Shown: piece by piece, positions 50,401 through 60,251 of the stretch
How positions within the stretch are numbered: position 1 is the first letter of the stretch
Layout of the letters: every line of letters begins with the position of its first letter
Assembly (NCBI RefSeq): GCF_000378385.1
Contig: NZ_KB899667.1
Coordinates: 62,001 to 126,000 of the forward strand
Reading direction: 5' to 3'
Length of the DNA: 64,000 nt
Source of the DNA: Paenibacillus daejeonensis DSM 15491
Lineage (GTDB): Bacteria; Bacillota; Bacilli; Paenibacillales; Paenibacillaceae
The notes under the pieces: generated by a model
What the model saw: the letters and a program-made list of their open reading frames with translations, nothing else
Told to the model about the DNA's origin: nothing
The model's database searches: none
Translations under genes and position numbers: made by a program

Positions 50401-52755
50401 GGGTCAGCTGATGGTTCTGATTATACGGAGCTTGATGCCGAAACCCTGCACCTTGGCGGAGACCGCTACAAAGCGAATAGTAAGATCGCGACGTTCCCTG
50501 AGGGGATCAAGTTCCTGAAAATCGTATTCCCTGAGACGGGCAGCCCGCAGATCAGCAACGTGCAAATTGCTGTAGGCACCGGAACAATTTCATTACCCAG
50601 CGAGCTGCCCTCGCATATCATTGACGCCGGAGACCATTATGGCGGCGAGGAACTGCTGCTTAGACAGGCATATCGTACAGCGCCAGAAGGTCAGGTGCAA
50701 TTGGGACTTGACTCCGAAATCAAGAGCTCGGGGGACTATTCGCTTCGGGTCGACTTTACACTCGGTTCTGCTGGACGGGCGGGCATTACCAAAGCACTTG
50801 ATTCTACGGACCGTAGCAGGTATGACACGCTTCAACTATGGGTTCGCTCAGATAATCAGGAGCGTGTGTTGCGTGTCGTATTGAAGGACAGCTCCGGTAG
50901 GGAATGGACACAACAGTCGACGATAACGTCTATGCAAGGCGACTACCTTAGTTTGCCTTTGAACTCAGAACAAGTGAATTTGTCCGAGCTCGAAGAATTT
51001 TCTCTCTATGTGCAGGGTGGACCGTCACAAGGCTTCATTCATTTGGATGATATTCGTTTCACACAAACGCGCGTCATCGACGATTTTGAGGGCTATACGG
51101 GAAATGAGTCAGCATTTGCTGCACGTTACGGAAACCGCAACACAGGTGGCGGAGCGATATCCGCTGCGCTGACGAGCGAAGTGAAAGGCGGTGGCGAGTA
51201 TGCGATGAGAATCGACTACGACATGACCGGACCAGGCTACGCTGGTTTGATCACGCAGCTGCCGCATGCCGACTGGTCGCAATATAAAGGCTTGCAAATG
51301 TGGCTGCACCCTGGTCCAGCGTCGCACAATCTCTCCATTCAGCTGCGAACAGGTGATGGCGAATATATGGAAACCACCTTTGAGGTCGTGGGTGGAGCGG
51401 AAGCGAAAATCATCGAGATTCCTTTCTCAGATTTTGATTACCCATCTTGGTACGGAGGCTCGGGTACTCTCAATCCAAAGGAAATCCTGGAATTCAATAT
51501 CTATACGGGATTAATCGATGAACCCGCAGGATATTTCTATCTCGACGATATTCAGCTTACGGGCCGGAAGGATACGGAGCCAAATCCGAATCCAAATCCA
51601 AATCCAAATCCGCAAAATCCTGGAACCGAGCCGGAGAACCCGGGAACAGGACCGGGTGCAGATGAAGATACACTATCGATAGACGATCCTACAATCATTT
51701 CCGAAGGATACCTGGTAGTCGACTTGTCGGGACGCAGTAAGCTCACGTTGCCGGCCGGAGCTGAAGCCCTGGGGCAGGCCAAGGCGCTGATCGTTAACGG
51801 AGATGGCTATAGTCTGACTATAGCGGGTGAAGCCCTGCGCCGTATTCAGCAATCTCTTGGGTCAACCGCCCTATCGGACAGTCAAATTTACCTTGCTATG
51901 GAAGCACCGCCTGAAGCCGACATCTGGTTGGCAAAAGCAAGTCAAGTCAACAGCGTTGATCTCGACTTGGCTGGAAAGGCATATTCCCTTCGGATCGGGT
52001 ATATCGGATCGGATGGACAAGAACGGCCAGTGGACCATCTGGTTGGCGACAACACACTTGCCTATGAATTGGGCGAAAAGGTCGACCGGGATGTGGCGGG
52101 TATTTACTTGGTGGACGCAGCCGGGGTGCTACGGTACGAGAGAGGTACACTCTCCGATCAGCGGATCACGATTCCGATTCATCAGGTCGGCACCTATGCG
52201 CCGCTTGAATACCGTAAAATCTTTATGGATGTTCCTTCAACTCACTGGGCCGCTGACGTCATTACCAAAGTGGCTGCACAGCATATCATCCAGGGCGTAA
52301 GCGCGACTGAATATGCGCCATCCCGAAGTGTTACAAGGGCAGAGTTTGCAGCTATGCTGGTGCGGGCGCTGGGTCTGAGTGCTTCCAATGCGGCCAGCTT
52401 CACCGACGTCGATACTGGAAAATGGTATGCAGAGGCTATAGCAGCCGCTAGTGAAGCGGGGATTATCACCGGCAGAACAACGCAAACCTTCGCTCCGGAA
52501 GCGACAATCACTAGAGAGGAAATGGCTGTCATGGTCGTTCGTGCCTATGCTTACATGTTGGGTGAAGGAACGCTTATGCAAACGACCGTGTCTTTTGCGG
52601 ATGCAGGAGACATTAGTGAATGGGCAGCCCAGGCAGTAGAGCGTGCCCGTCACCTCGGATTGGTTCAAGGCAAAGGCGACAACCGTTTTGATCCGAAGGG
52701 CAGTCAGCTCAGGTCCGAAAGCGCTCAAGTCATCTGGAATTTGCTCACACAGTAA
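47404..52755 (+). CDS. SLH-anchored multidomain GH5-type beta-mannanase
   Basis: 1783 residues, exported. Order: signal peptide (about 1-38); a carbohydrate-binding jelly roll (about 40-170); an Ig-like region and a helical stretch (about 175-355); a GH5 barrel (about 358-705) with acid/base Glu538 in WETGNEL and nucleophile Glu621 in FVGEFGF; a fibronectin III-like module (about 715-800); two beta modules (about 805-1060); two CBM11/CBM27-like modules (about 1070-1220 and 1225-1385, each ending LDDI); an Asn-Pro repeat linker; a further domain; and three SLH repeats (about 1600-1783). The barrel resembles endo-mannanases, and the downstream genes agree. ATG 47404 is set by GAGGGGA 8 bases upstream; the frame opens at 47380. 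Confidence 0.85.
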   Translation: MRMGRASRQPLAFVLVIALLLGAVAPAWGAWNGTAMAAGDNLMMNGDFETGDLGGWNAGGNDKFKVNDQVVHGGSYALEIGGPQHWNGIKSTVSVKPDTDYTLTFYGRGAGGAAYKVLQASDEATLAENYTGAHTDWNLYTLPFNSGSNTAIIVYISDAGGVAYYDDFFIGGGLIETDVPEASGALIAGDARVTGILTGSFDYIHAGGKAEGHSMYQWLQADTMDGEFTPIPRGWGKTFTLTDSQEGKYVQLKVTPVDVSGVAGKELVSATTIGPITKAEANDRLGLRLREAQTELASAIAGDEYGQYPQEAIDSFTSVVSANERGYNNGSGTNEDVEQLEAAMNTFEEARVKKASAFERFITAEGTKLMDGSEELRFVSFNYPGALYNEDEEGGIMPTTFEQEDAIRTAVQTGGKVLRTYTLTVRDKADSPDKLRHIDGPGMLNDEAFRSMDKLLELANEHGVRLIIPFIDNWDWPPGGITDFAHFRGKERMDFYTDPQLIEDFKLVIEQVMNRVNTYTGVRYKDDPAILAWETGNELMVAPAWMSEIAAFYKSVNTKQLLVSGNQMELPHFYRNITLEALADPNIDIVKSHYYEGNYTNHVRSDKALATASGKPFFVGEFGFKPTTEVVSMLDEVISGGTSGALIWSLRPHSAKGGFIRHSEYEVGGILYRAYHWPGMPSGDYQDATNLLQVVYNKAYQIQGSAVPPMPIPTPAPVLLDTDSVTRLGWLGSTGASSYTVERAEQVSGPWTVIGTGVLDDVEPGENMFADMTAVTGKPYYYRVKGLNVSGESPYSQPLGPITAQYVLEDDRSDESRVYYSEPGAVVYRTPSAIKDVEVTASVSGTGAFGFQVSDDGITYEEVEPERSGNHYSWQAPAGSSFNHLKIIYPNQSTTDGTLSRVVIEYVGDGSTLTPVQPLLTSGVLNDRMDHFNAIFYREGNLTFETENPELYGGDASRLVREDAGEAFVVYRTQGEMKALKLEGYYASEPGAAGSFRFYGSADGSDYTELDAETLHLGGDRYKANSKIATFPEGIKFLKIVFPETGSPQISNVQIAVGTGTISLPSELPSHIIDAGDHYGGEELLLRQAYRTAPEGQVQLGLDSEIKSSGDYSLRVDFTLGSAGRAGITKALDSTDRSRYDTLQLWVRSDNQERVLRVVLKDSSGREWTQQSTITSMQGDYLSLPLNSEQVNLSELEEFSLYVQGGPSQGFIHLDDIRFTQTRVIDDFEGYTGNESAFAARYGNRNTGGGAISAALTSEVKGGGEYAMRIDYDMTGPGYAGLITQLPHADWSQYKGLQMWLHPGPASHNLSIQLRTGDGEYMETTFEVVGGAEAKIIEIPFSDFDYPSWYGGSGTLNPKEILEFNIYTGLIDEPAGYFYLDDIQLTGRKDTEPNPNPNPNPNPQNPGTEPENPGTGPGADEDTLSIDDPTIISEGYLVVDLSGRSKLTLPAGAEALGQAKALIVNGDGYSLTIAGEALRRIQQSLGSTALSDSQIYLAMEAPPEADIWLAKASQVNSVDLDLAGKAYSLRIGYIGSDGQERPVDHLVGDNTLAYELGEKVDRDVAGIYLVDAAGVLRYERGTLSDQRITIPIHQVGTYAPLEYRKIFMDVPSTHWAADVITKVAAQHIIQGVSATEYAPSRSVTRAEFAAMLVRALGLSASNAASFTDVDTGKWYAEAIAAASEAGIITGRTTQTFAPEATITREEMAVMVVRAYAYMLGEGTLMQTTVSFADAGDISEWAAQAVERARHLGLVQGKGDNRFDPKGSQLRSESAQVIWNLLTQ

Positions 52756-52774
52756 AGCGCCACGTACACGAGTG

Positions 52775-52813
52775 AAGTCCCCCTTCTGATTCAATTCGGG
52801 AGGGGGACTTTTG
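52775..52813 (+). terminator. Terminator after the GH5 gene
   Basis: AAGTCCCCCT and AGGGGGACTT form a 10-bp stem followed by TTTTG. Confidence 0.75.
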
Positions 52814-52899
52814 TCTTGAAGGGAGGTGGTGGAGTAAAGAGAGCAAGGCCGGAGGTGGAGGAGAGAGGGCCTGCTGATCCGAAAAGGAGGCAGGTAAAT

Positions 52900-54315
52900 A
52901 TGGGCTATCATTTTCGTACACCAGCATCTTGGTACAAAAAGGTCATGCTGCTGGTGTTGGCAGCAACGTTTATGCTGGGAGGGATATCTTTAGCTCCGAA
53001 GCAAGTGGAGGCCGCGGTTAATCTAGCTTACAACCGTCCGGTTACGGTGTCCTCAGTTGAATCAGCTGCGTATGGCGGACAATATGCGGTGGATGCAAAC
53101 GGCAATACGAGGTGGGCGTCGGCCTGGTCCGATCAGCAGTACATTATTGTGGATCTAGGAAGTGTTCAAACCGTGGCGAGCGTGCGCTTAGCTTGGGAGG
53201 CAGCGTATGCCCGCGGATTTCAAATTCAGACTTCTACCAACAACTCTACCTGGACGACTGTTTACTCCAATTATAACGGCACAGGCGGGAGCAACATGAT
53301 TAACTTTAATGCAACTCAAGCACGTTATGTGAAGATGTACGCTTTCCAACGTGCCACGCAATATGGATATTCGTTGTACGAATTCGAAATCTATGGCAGT
53401 GCTTCTGGGGGCGGGGGAACGGTCGGGGTGCTGGAATACTTGCAAAGCATCAGCGGAAACCAGACCGTCATCGGTATTCACAACCGTGAGCCCAACTCCC
53501 AGCCTTCCCTTCAGACCGATAGAGTATATAACATTACCGGCCGTTATCCAGGGCTGTGGAGCGGTGATTTTCTGTTCTCGCAGAACGACGTTAACAACCG
53601 TTGGAACATGATCTATGAAGCCAAGCGGCAGTGGGACAACGGCGCAATCGTCAACATTATGATGCATGTGACCAATCCCAAGCAGGGAGAAGTCGGGTCA
53701 TGGGATGGCGGTGTCGTCAGCAGTCTTACGAATGCGGAATGGAATTCCCTAATTACGAATGGCGGTACGCTGAATACGGCATGGAAGCAGCGCCTCGATA
53801 CGTATGCCGTCTATCTGCAGTATCTCAAGGACAATGGCGTGACCGTACTATTCCGCCCCTTCCACGAGATGAATCAGGGTATTTTTTGGTGGGCGGGACG
53901 CCCCGGCTCGAATGGGACGGCCGCACTCTATCGTCTGACGAGGGATTATCTGCAAAATGTGAAAGGCCTGGACAACCTAATCTGGGTGTGGAACATGCAG
54001 GACTTGGACTTGAACTGGAGCGTCTATAATCCTGGCAATGCGTATTGGGACATCTTTTCTGTTGATGTCTACAATCCGGATGGATTCACCACGGCCAAAT
54101 ACAATACGGCACTTAACGTAGCGGGTAACAAACCGATTGCGATCGGAGAGTGCGACAGGCTTCCAACTGCCAGTCAGCTATTGGCGCAGCCGCGATGGGT
54201 ATTTGCTATGAGCTGGGCTGAGCTCACCTTCCAGCACAATACGAACGCACAATTACAAGCACTCTATGGGGCTACGAACGTGATTACACGCGACGAACTG
54301 CCGGCATTCCATTAG
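52900..54315 (+). CDS. GH26 endo-beta-1,4-mannanase with N-terminal F5/8-type binding domain
   Basis: 471 residues, secreted without wall anchor. Signal peptide to about residue 40 (VEAAV), a discoidin-like F5/8 type C domain (about 42-175; NLAYNRPVTVSS at its start, YEFEIYG at its end), a short Gly linker, then a GH26 barrel (about 183-465). Catalytic Glu323 in RPFHEMNQG and Glu417 in IAIGECDR are intact; MHVTNP and WWAGRPG line the cleft. ATG 52900 has AAAAGGAGG 9 bases upstream; the frame extends to 52816 without need. It cuts mannan chains beside the anchored GH5 enzyme. Confidence 0.92.
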   Translation: MGYHFRTPASWYKKVMLLVLAATFMLGGISLAPKQVEAAVNLAYNRPVTVSSVESAAYGGQYAVDANGNTRWASAWSDQQYIIVDLGSVQTVASVRLAWEAAYARGFQIQTSTNNSTWTTVYSNYNGTGGSNMINFNATQARYVKMYAFQRATQYGYSLYEFEIYGSASGGGGTVGVLEYLQSISGNQTVIGIHNREPNSQPSLQTDRVYNITGRYPGLWSGDFLFSQNDVNNRWNMIYEAKRQWDNGAIVNIMMHVTNPKQGEVGSWDGGVVSSLTNAEWNSLITNGGTLNTAWKQRLDTYAVYLQYLKDNGVTVLFRPFHEMNQGIFWWAGRPGSNGTAALYRLTRDYLQNVKGLDNLIWVWNMQDLDLNWSVYNPGNAYWDIFSVDVYNPDGFTTAKYNTALNVAGNKPIAIGECDRLPTASQLLAQPRWVFAMSWAELTFQHNTNAQLQALYGATNVITRDELPAFH

Positions 54316-54327
54316 GTCTATATTAAA

Positions 54328-54360
54328 TCCAACTCCCGGTGCAGGGAACTGGGAGTTGGA
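54328..54360 (+). terminator. Hairpin after the GH26 gene
   Basis: TCCAACTCCC and GGGAGTTGGA form a 10-bp stem, but no T-run follows, so it may be a processing or attenuating hairpin upstream of the importer genes. Confidence 0.5.
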
Positions 54361-54405
54361 CTGTGGACAGGTGAAAGGCACTATCATAATGGGGGTTGAA
54401 AAAGA

Positions 54406-56010
54406 ATGAAGAAAACACCGCTGGTCACGTCATTGCTGATCCTGACACTAATGGTATCTGCTTGCTCGGGCAATACAGGGGAAGGAGAGAATCCGGGGTC
54501 ATCTGGCTCGAACGGACGGAACGGAGGGGGCGAATCGCCCCTATCTGTTAGTATGTCACTCATGGCGGGACCAAAGACTCCGAACTCGTGGGCGCAGGAG
54601 GCACTTGAGGCGGAGCTTACCAAGAGATTGGGTAGGGATGTCAGTATCGAGCCTGTATTTCTTCCCGACTGGTCTGAGCTTAATACCAAGATTAATCTGC
54701 TCATGAGTGCCAAGGATACACGCCCGAACATCCTGTGGACGGGCGAGACCAGGGAATATCTAAAATGGGTAGATGCCGGTATTGTCCAGGACGTGACTCC
54801 TTCATTGCAGCAATACGGTCAGGAAATTATCAATTACTACACGAAGGATACGCTCTTCTATCATTGGGACCCAAGCGGTAAAATGTACCGGATTCCGGCA
54901 GATGTACCTGAAGCAAGTTACATGACGACCATGATTCGCAAAGATTGGCTGGATCAGTTGAATCTGGACGTCCCCACCACGCTGGATGAATATGTAGAGG
55001 TGTTGCGGGCCTTTACTCATAATGATCCGGATGGCAACGGCAAACAGGATACCTATGGTCTATCAGGTGACAATTACTACCGCTCGCTCATCCCGTTCTT
55101 CTATGCTTATGGTGTTGATGTAGAGAATTTTATCCGGCAGGACGACGGCTCGATCATCTTCGGTTCGGTCATGCCCGAGGTGAAGGAGGTATTGGGTCTG
55201 CTGCAGACGCTATATCAAGAAGGGGTCATCGATCCACGAATGGCGACTTCGGCCAACAGTAACGATCAAATGGTCAATGACATCTATGCTTCCGGCAAGA
55301 TCGGTTCCTTTTATCGCTTTGTCGACTATTTCAATCCGGGCAATTCGGCGGCACTGTCGTTCAAGAAGCTAAACCCTAATGGAGAGTATATCGCGATCGA
55401 TCCTGTTGCGGGTCCGAATGGCTTCGCTTCTGATCAACCGGATCCGGGCATTGGCTGGTGTTACCTGGTTATCACAGACACGGCAGAAGTAGACAGTGCG
55501 GTACAGGTGCTGAATACCATGGCGGAACCGGAGACCTTCAAGCTGTTTACCTTTGGCCGCGAAGGTGAGCATTACGAAATGAAGGACGGCATCTTCACGC
55601 CGACGATCACGCCAGATGAAGGCAACAAACTTGGTCTCGGCAACTTCGGATGGTACATCCAGCGCAAGGATGCCGCGAACGTCAAAAACACGCCGGAAGT
55701 GACGCAGTTGTTCGAGAGCAAAATCGAAACTTCGCAGCCTATGAGAGACCGAATCGTTGTCTTCAAAGCATTAGATCGACCGGTGTGGGACAAATATTCG
55801 GCAGACATTAACAAGGAGCGTGACCAAGTATTCTGGTCCATTATTACAGGCAAGCTGCCAGTCAGCGCGTTTGATGAATTTGTAGCCAAGTACGAACAGA
55901 TGGGCGGCAAGGAAATTGATGCGGAAGCAGCGGGGCTGTTCGAGAAGCAAAGTCAGGAATACGAAGCCTATGAAGCATGGTACAGCGAGCATATCGAGCC
56001 TTATAAGTAA
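54406..56010 (+). CDS. Oligosaccharide ABC binding lipoprotein (mannan region)
   Basis: 534 residues; signal peptide with lipobox VSAC (Cys near residue 22), Gly/Ser/Asn linker, then a family-1 extracellular solute-binding fold of LplA/YtcQ type (MYRIPADVPEASYMTTMIRKDWLDQLNLDVPTTLDEY, DPDGNGKQDTYGLSG). It captures oligosaccharides at the cell surface for the two permeases that follow. Given flanking mannanases and mannobiose-processing enzymes, manno-oligosaccharides are the likely ligand. GGGGGT lies before the ATG at an 8-base distance. Confidence 0.88.
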   Translation: MKKTPLVTSLLILTLMVSACSGNTGEGENPGSSGSNGRNGGGESPLSVSMSLMAGPKTPNSWAQEALEAELTKRLGRDVSIEPVFLPDWSELNTKINLLMSAKDTRPNILWTGETREYLKWVDAGIVQDVTPSLQQYGQEIINYYTKDTLFYHWDPSGKMYRIPADVPEASYMTTMIRKDWLDQLNLDVPTTLDEYVEVLRAFTHNDPDGNGKQDTYGLSGDNYYRSLIPFFYAYGVDVENFIRQDDGSIIFGSVMPEVKEVLGLLQTLYQEGVIDPRMATSANSNDQMVNDIYASGKIGSFYRFVDYFNPGNSAALSFKKLNPNGEYIAIDPVAGPNGFASDQPDPGIGWCYLVITDTAEVDSAVQVLNTMAEPETFKLFTFGREGEHYEMKDGIFTPTITPDEGNKLGLGNFGWYIQRKDAANVKNTPEVTQLFESKIETSQPMRDRIVVFKALDRPVWDKYSADINKERDQVFWSIITGKLPVSAFDEFVAKYEQMGGKEIDAEAAGLFEKQSQEYEAYEAWYSEHIEPYK

Positions 56011-56031
56011 TCCAGAGAAGGGTGAAGCGGG

Positions 56032-56991
56032 ATGAAGGCATCCACTGCAAAGACGGCACCTGTACATTCATCAAGCGCAGCCTCCAGAAAAAGAATGAGG
56101 AGGGATCTGGTGAGGGATCGGCATTTGTATCTGCTACTCCTTCCTGGCCTTCTTCTTATTCTTCTGTTTCGCTACGCACCAATGTACGGAATCGTCATCG
56201 CATTTCAAGAGTACAACATCTTCAAGGGGATTATGGGCAGCGAATGGGTCGGATTCGCTCAGTTCGCGCGGTTGTTCCGGTCACCTGATTTTTACGAGAT
56301 CATGCGGAACACGGTGCTAATCAGCCTCTACAAGCTGGCAGCATCATTTTCCCTGCCAATCATTCTCTCGCTCCTGCTTAATGAGCTGAAGCATCTGGTG
56401 TTTAAGCGGGTGACGCAATCGGTCATTTACTTGCCCCACTTTGTTTCCTGGGTTATTTTTTCCGGCATTCTAATCTCCTTCTTGAACCCGATTGACGGGC
56501 TGTTCAATGCGATTCTGGCCAACTTCGGCAGTACACCGATAGATTTCCTGGGCAGCTCCGCCTATTTTCGCTCCATTCTGGTTATTAGTGATATTTACAA
56601 AGAAGTGGGATGGGGAACCATCATCTATTTGGCTGCCATCGCTGGAGTCAACGCAGACTTGTATGAAGCGGCAAGAATAGATGGGGCCAACAAAGGACGT
56701 CAAATGTGGCATGTGACGTTGCCCGCAATCCGGCCCGTCATTATTATTCTGGTGATCCTGAGTCTGGCCAACATTCTGGAAGCGGGATTTCAACAGGTGT
56801 TCTTGCTCTATAGTCCGCTAGTTTACGATGTTGGCGATATCATCGATACGTACGTCTATCGGGTAGGTATCCAGGAAGCGAACTACAGCTATGCGACGGC
56901 AGCTGGCCTGTTTAAGTCCGTGGTCGCGATGACGCTGATTATTACCGTCAATAAATTGGTGAAAATGAGCGGCCAGGACGGCTTATGGTAA
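56032..56991 (+). CDS. CUT1 sugar ABC permease (LplB type)
   Basis: 319 residues; a basic N-terminal tail of about 28 residues and six helices, with LLLPGLLLILLFRYAPMYGIVIAFQEYNIFKG and EAA loop YEAARIDGANKGRQMWHVTLPAIRPVIIIL. It begins 21 bases after the binding protein and is followed 13 bases later by its partner. Cytoplasmic ATPase not encoded locally, so a shared MsmX-type protein is expected. Confidence 0.9.
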   Translation: MKASTAKTAPVHSSSAASRKRMRRDLVRDRHLYLLLLPGLLLILLFRYAPMYGIVIAFQEYNIFKGIMGSEWVGFAQFARLFRSPDFYEIMRNTVLISLYKLAASFSLPIILSLLLNELKHLVFKRVTQSVIYLPHFVSWVIFSGILISFLNPIDGLFNAILANFGSTPIDFLGSSAYFRSILVISDIYKEVGWGTIIYLAAIAGVNADLYEAARIDGANKGRQMWHVTLPAIRPVIIILVILSLANILEAGFQQVFLLYSPLVYDVGDIIDTYVYRVGIQEANYSYATAAGLFKSVVAMTLIITVNKLVKMSGQDGLW

Positions 56992-57004
56992 GGAGGATCA
57001 GAAG

Positions 57005-57880
57005 ATGGGAATGACGACGGGTGAAAAGATCTTTTCCTTTGCGAACTACTTGTTTTTCATTGTTTTAATGCTGATTATGATTTATCCGTTCTGGTATATG
57101 TTGATGGGGTCGCTCAGCGACCCGCTCTTTATTGCGACTGGAGGCTTCTTTCTGACACCAGCCGGTTTCTCGCTGTCCGCGTATCAAGCGGTGCTGAGTA
57201 ATGTATCCATTCTCACGGGTTTTAAAGTTTCAATCATTTCAACGATTGGTGGGACAGTGATCGGAACTTTTTTTACGGCAACCACAGCTTATGCGCTTTC
57301 CAAGACAAGACTTCGCGGCCGGATGTTTTTTTCTTTTGTCGTACTCTTCACCATGCTGTTCAGCGGCGGTCTGGTACCGACGTATCTGCTGATCAAGGAG
57401 CTTGGGATGATCAACACCTATTGGGCGCTAATTCTGCCTGCTGCGATGGGCGCTTGGAACATCTTTGTTATGCAGAGCTTCTTCCGCAATATCCCCGATG
57501 AACTGGAGGAGGCGGCCAAAATCGACGGAGCCAATGATCTCACCATTTTCTTCCGTATTGTACTGCCGCTATCGAAGGCGGTTCTGGCAACGATCGGTCT
57601 GTTTATCGCCGTCTGGTACTGGAACGATTTTTTCTCGTCGGTGCTCTATATGACTCAGAAAGAAATGTGGCAGCTGCAAATGGTGCTGAAAGATCTGATA
57701 AGCAATACCTCTAATGCGATCGCCCAAGCGGGGATCTCGATCAGTTATCAGAGCGAAGTGAATGAGTTTACGATCAAGATGGCTTCCATCATCGTATCCA
57801 GTATTCCGATCCTGCTGGTCTACCCTTTTCTGCAGAAGCATTTTGTCAAAGGGGCATTAATTGGTTCGGTCAAGGGCTGA
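57005..57880 (+). CDS. CUT1 sugar ABC permease (LplC type)
   Basis: 291 residues with six helices, an EAA loop ELEEAAKIDGANDLTIFFRIVLPLSKAVLATIG, and the terminal KHFVKGALIGSVKG usual for LplC proteins. GGAGGATCAGAAG precedes the ATG. Completes the importer with the two genes before it; about 90 bases later a promoter for the LacI gene begins. Confidence 0.9.
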   Translation: MGMTTGEKIFSFANYLFFIVLMLIMIYPFWYMLMGSLSDPLFIATGGFFLTPAGFSLSAYQAVLSNVSILTGFKVSIISTIGGTVIGTFFTATTAYALSKTRLRGRMFFSFVVLFTMLFSGGLVPTYLLIKELGMINTYWALILPAAMGAWNIFVMQSFFRNIPDELEEAAKIDGANDLTIFFRIVLPLSKAVLATIGLFIAVWYWNDFFSSVLYMTQKEMWQLQMVLKDLISNTSNAIAQAGISISYQSEVNEFTIKMASIIVSSIPILLVYPFLQKHFVKGALIGSVKG

Positions 57881-57967
57881 ATCCGAACAGGCCCGTTTTC
57901 CTGAATATGAATAGATATAGCTGTGCATGAGTATATGCATGGCTTTTTCCCATCCCAATCTTTGCGA

Positions 57968-57976
57968 TGTTATAAT
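57968..57976 (+). promoter_or_regulatory. Extended -10 promoter of the first LacI-type gene
   Basis: TGTTATAAT, a TGn element with a perfect TATAAT; no clear -35 box. Confidence 0.45.
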
Positions 57977-58010
57977 AAGATGCACATGTAGTCGTAAGGG
58001 GGACGCATCC

Positions 58011-59081
58011 TTGTCCAAAAAAATAACGATGCAGCAAATCGCGGATGCCTTGGGCGTCTCGAAGTTTGTGGTGTCTAAGGCGCTGTCCGGAAAAGAAGGC
58101 GTTAGTGATGTAACGAGAGCGCGCGTGATGGAGACAGCGACCCGGTTGGGTTATTTCAACCAAAAGAATGGCTATCTAAAGACAGGCTTGAATCCCACAA
58201 CTGAAATTGCGAGCTCGAATCGACGTTCGGTGCTGGTACTCATGCCTAATATCCGTTTTCAGACCAAGGACTCTGCTTATTGGGGCCGGATCCTTGAAGG
58301 CATCTCGGAGAAGCTGGAGACGGGAGGCATGGGGATGGTCATCGTAACGGAACAAAGCGTTGAACATTTCATCCACCTGCTAAACCCGGAGGCTTTGGCT
58401 GGAATGATAGGCGTGGGAGCAGTCGAAACGCCCTTGTTGCTTGAAGCACACCGAATGGGCTTGCCGATTGTGCTCATTGATCACGAGGATGAGCTCATCC
58501 CCTCTGATACCATCTTCGCCGATAATTATGACAGTATGTATAGATTGACCCGGCATCTCATCGGGATCGGACACCGGGAGCTTGTCTTCGTAGGCGATGC
58601 TGAATATTCTCGGAGCTTCTATGACCGATATCTAGGATTCCACAGAGCCATGGAAGAGGCGGATAGAGGAAGGCCTGCAACGGGCAACAGGGCGGATCGC
58701 TACTGCTTGCCCGTGCAGGGATTTGAGAAGGAGCATTTTGTCGAAACGATTCAACAGTCTGTCAGGGAGTGGGCTCAAGCCGGTGCCCTGCCATCGGTTA
58801 TGGTCTGTGCCAACGACCAAATTGCACTAGGTGCCCTGATGGCGCTGCAACACCTAGACTACGCTGTGCCTGGCGATATCTCCATCACGGGCTTCGATCA
58901 TATCGAAGACACAGACCGCACGAACCCGCCAATTACGACGGTGAATGTGCCCAAGAAGGCTTTGGGCAGGCGGGCGGTGGAGCAACTGCTGCGACGAGTT
59001 GATGAGCGGGAGGAGCCTAAAGAAAAAGTGCTGCTTGCCTGCGAGCTGCTGCACAGAGAAAGTTCAGTATTAGGTAAGTAA
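58011..59081 (+). CDS. LacI family transcriptional regulator 1
   Basis: 356 residues starting with TTG, chosen because AAGGGGGA lies 7 bases before it and the HTH ([42 protein letters not shown]) then starts at residue 6, as is normal. A periplasmic-binding-protein-like sensor domain follows (about 65-350), with [32 protein letters not shown]. It converges on the GH130 gene with a 12-base 3' overlap. Likely senses a manno-oligosaccharide or its product. Hinge helix motif SKALSG replaces the commoner SRVLNG, a trait shared with the second LacI protein. Confidence 0.88.
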   Translation: MSKKITMQQIADALGVSKFVVSKALSGKEGVSDVTRARVMETATRLGYFNQKNGYLKTGLNPTTEIASSNRRSVLVLMPNIRFQTKDSAYWGRILEGISEKLETGGMGMVIVTEQSVEHFIHLLNPEALAGMIGVGAVETPLLLEAHRMGLPIVLIDHEDELIPSDTIFADNYDSMYRLTRHLIGIGHRELVFVGDAEYSRSFYDRYLGFHRAMEEADRGRPATGNRADRYCLPVQGFEKEHFVETIQQSVREWAQAGALPSVMVCANDQIALGALMALQHLDYAVPGDISITGFDHIEDTDRTNPPITTVNVPKKALGRRAVEQLLRRVDEREEPKEKVLLACELLHRESSVLGK

Positions 59082-60245
59082 TGCTAGATTGCGCTCGATC
59101 AGCTCTAATCGCTGCTGAACACATGCATAGGAACGGAGCGGATCCTCCGGTGTATGCATCACGTAGTCGAGCAGACGATCAAGCGTCGTCGACGCCACAT
59201 GACAACGTGTATCGGAAGAGGCGTAGTAGATATACACTTCTCCGTTAGGTTGAGCCACAACGCCGTTGCAGAAGAGTACGTTGGAGACGTCTCCAACTCG
59301 TTCTTCGCCCTCTGGAGCAAGCAGATGACCTGCCGGGCGATGGGTGACTTTAGTCGGCTGTTCAAGATCCGTCAGAAAGGCATATAGTACGTAGCGGAGG
59401 CCGGCAGCTGTATTGCGAACACCATGAGCAATGTGCAGCCAGCCTTTTTCCGTTTTAATAGGTGCGGGACCTTGGCCATTCTTGACTTCCTTAATGGTAT
59501 GATAATGACGTTCGTCTATAATTTCCTCCTGCTCGATCACTGCCTGCTCTATAGAAGCAGATAACCCCCAGCCAATTCCTCCGCCTGAGCCGGTGTCGAT
59601 GAACCCGTCCTGCGGCCGGGTATAGAAGGCATATTTTCCGTCGACGAATTCAGGGTGCAACACAACATTGCGCTGTTGATTGGAGTTCGTTTTCAGGTCG
59701 GCCAGCCGTTCCCAAGAGACAAGGTCTTTTGTCCGGGCAATCCCGCATTGTGCAATGGCGCTCGAGAGATCACCCCTTGGCGCATCCGGATCTTTGCGCT
59801 CCGTACAAAACAGGCCGTAGATCCAGCCGTCTTCGTGCTGGACGAGACGCATATCGTAGACATTGACATCGGGATGCCCGGTCTCTGGCATTACAAGCGG
59901 GCGATCCCAGAAGCGAAAGCCATCCACCGGGCTATCGCTTTCTGCGATGGCAAAGAACGACTTGCGGTCCGTCCCTTCGACACGGGCAGCCAGATAATAC
60001 TTGCCATTCCGATAAATGGCCCCCGGATTGAATACGCAATGGACGCCAATCCGCTCCATAAAATGAGGATTAGTGTCCTCGTTGTAGTCGTACTTCCAAT
60101 GCAGTGGTGCATGTGCAGCCGTAAGCACAGGGAGCTCATAGCGTTCGAGTACGCCGTTGCCAAGTGCTTCTGGCGTGTTTTTTCGGCTAATTAATGCTTC
60201 GTATTGCTCAGACAGCTTGTGTTTTCTTTCCTCGAATCTACTCAT
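59070..60245 (-). CDS. GH130 beta-mannoside phosphorylase, probably 4-O-beta-D-mannosyl-D-glucose phosphorylase
   Basis: 391 residues forming a five-bladed propeller of family GH130. [46 protein letters not shown] (proton donor Asp) and the phosphate-contacting Arg/His residues in the second half match GH130 subfamily 1. These cytoplasmic enzymes split mannosyl-glucose with phosphate to mannose-1-phosphate and glucose. The epimerase gene directly upstream supplies that substrate from mannobiose, which supports the choice over mannan-oligosaccharide phosphorylase of subfamily 2. GGAGG lies 9 bases before the ATG. Confidence 0.88.
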   Translation of the reverse strand: MSRFEERKHKLSEQYEALISRKNTPEALGNGVLERYELPVLTAAHAPLHWKYDYNEDTNPHFMERIGVHCVFNPGAIYRNGKYYLAARVEGTDRKSFFAIAESDSPVDGFRFWDRPLVMPETGHPDVNVYDMRLVQHEDGWIYGLFCTERKDPDAPRGDLSSAIAQCGIARTKDLVSWERLADLKTNSNQQRNVVLHPEFVDGKYAFYTRPQDGFIDTGSGGGIGWGLSASIEQAVIEQEEIIDERHYHTIKEVKNGQGPAPIKTEKGWLHIAHGVRNTAAGLRYVLYAFLTDLEQPTKVTHRPAGHLLAPEGEERVGDVSNVLFCNGVVAQPNGEVYIYYASSDTRCHVASTTLDRLLDYVMHTPEDPLRSYACVQQRLELIERNLALLT

Positions 60246-60251
60246 TCCAAA

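Noticed and set aside
51585-51640. Short tandem Asn-Pro codon repeat as a mobile or unstable element
   Set aside because: It is an in-frame linker between domains of the GH5 protein, as is common in secreted glycosidases.
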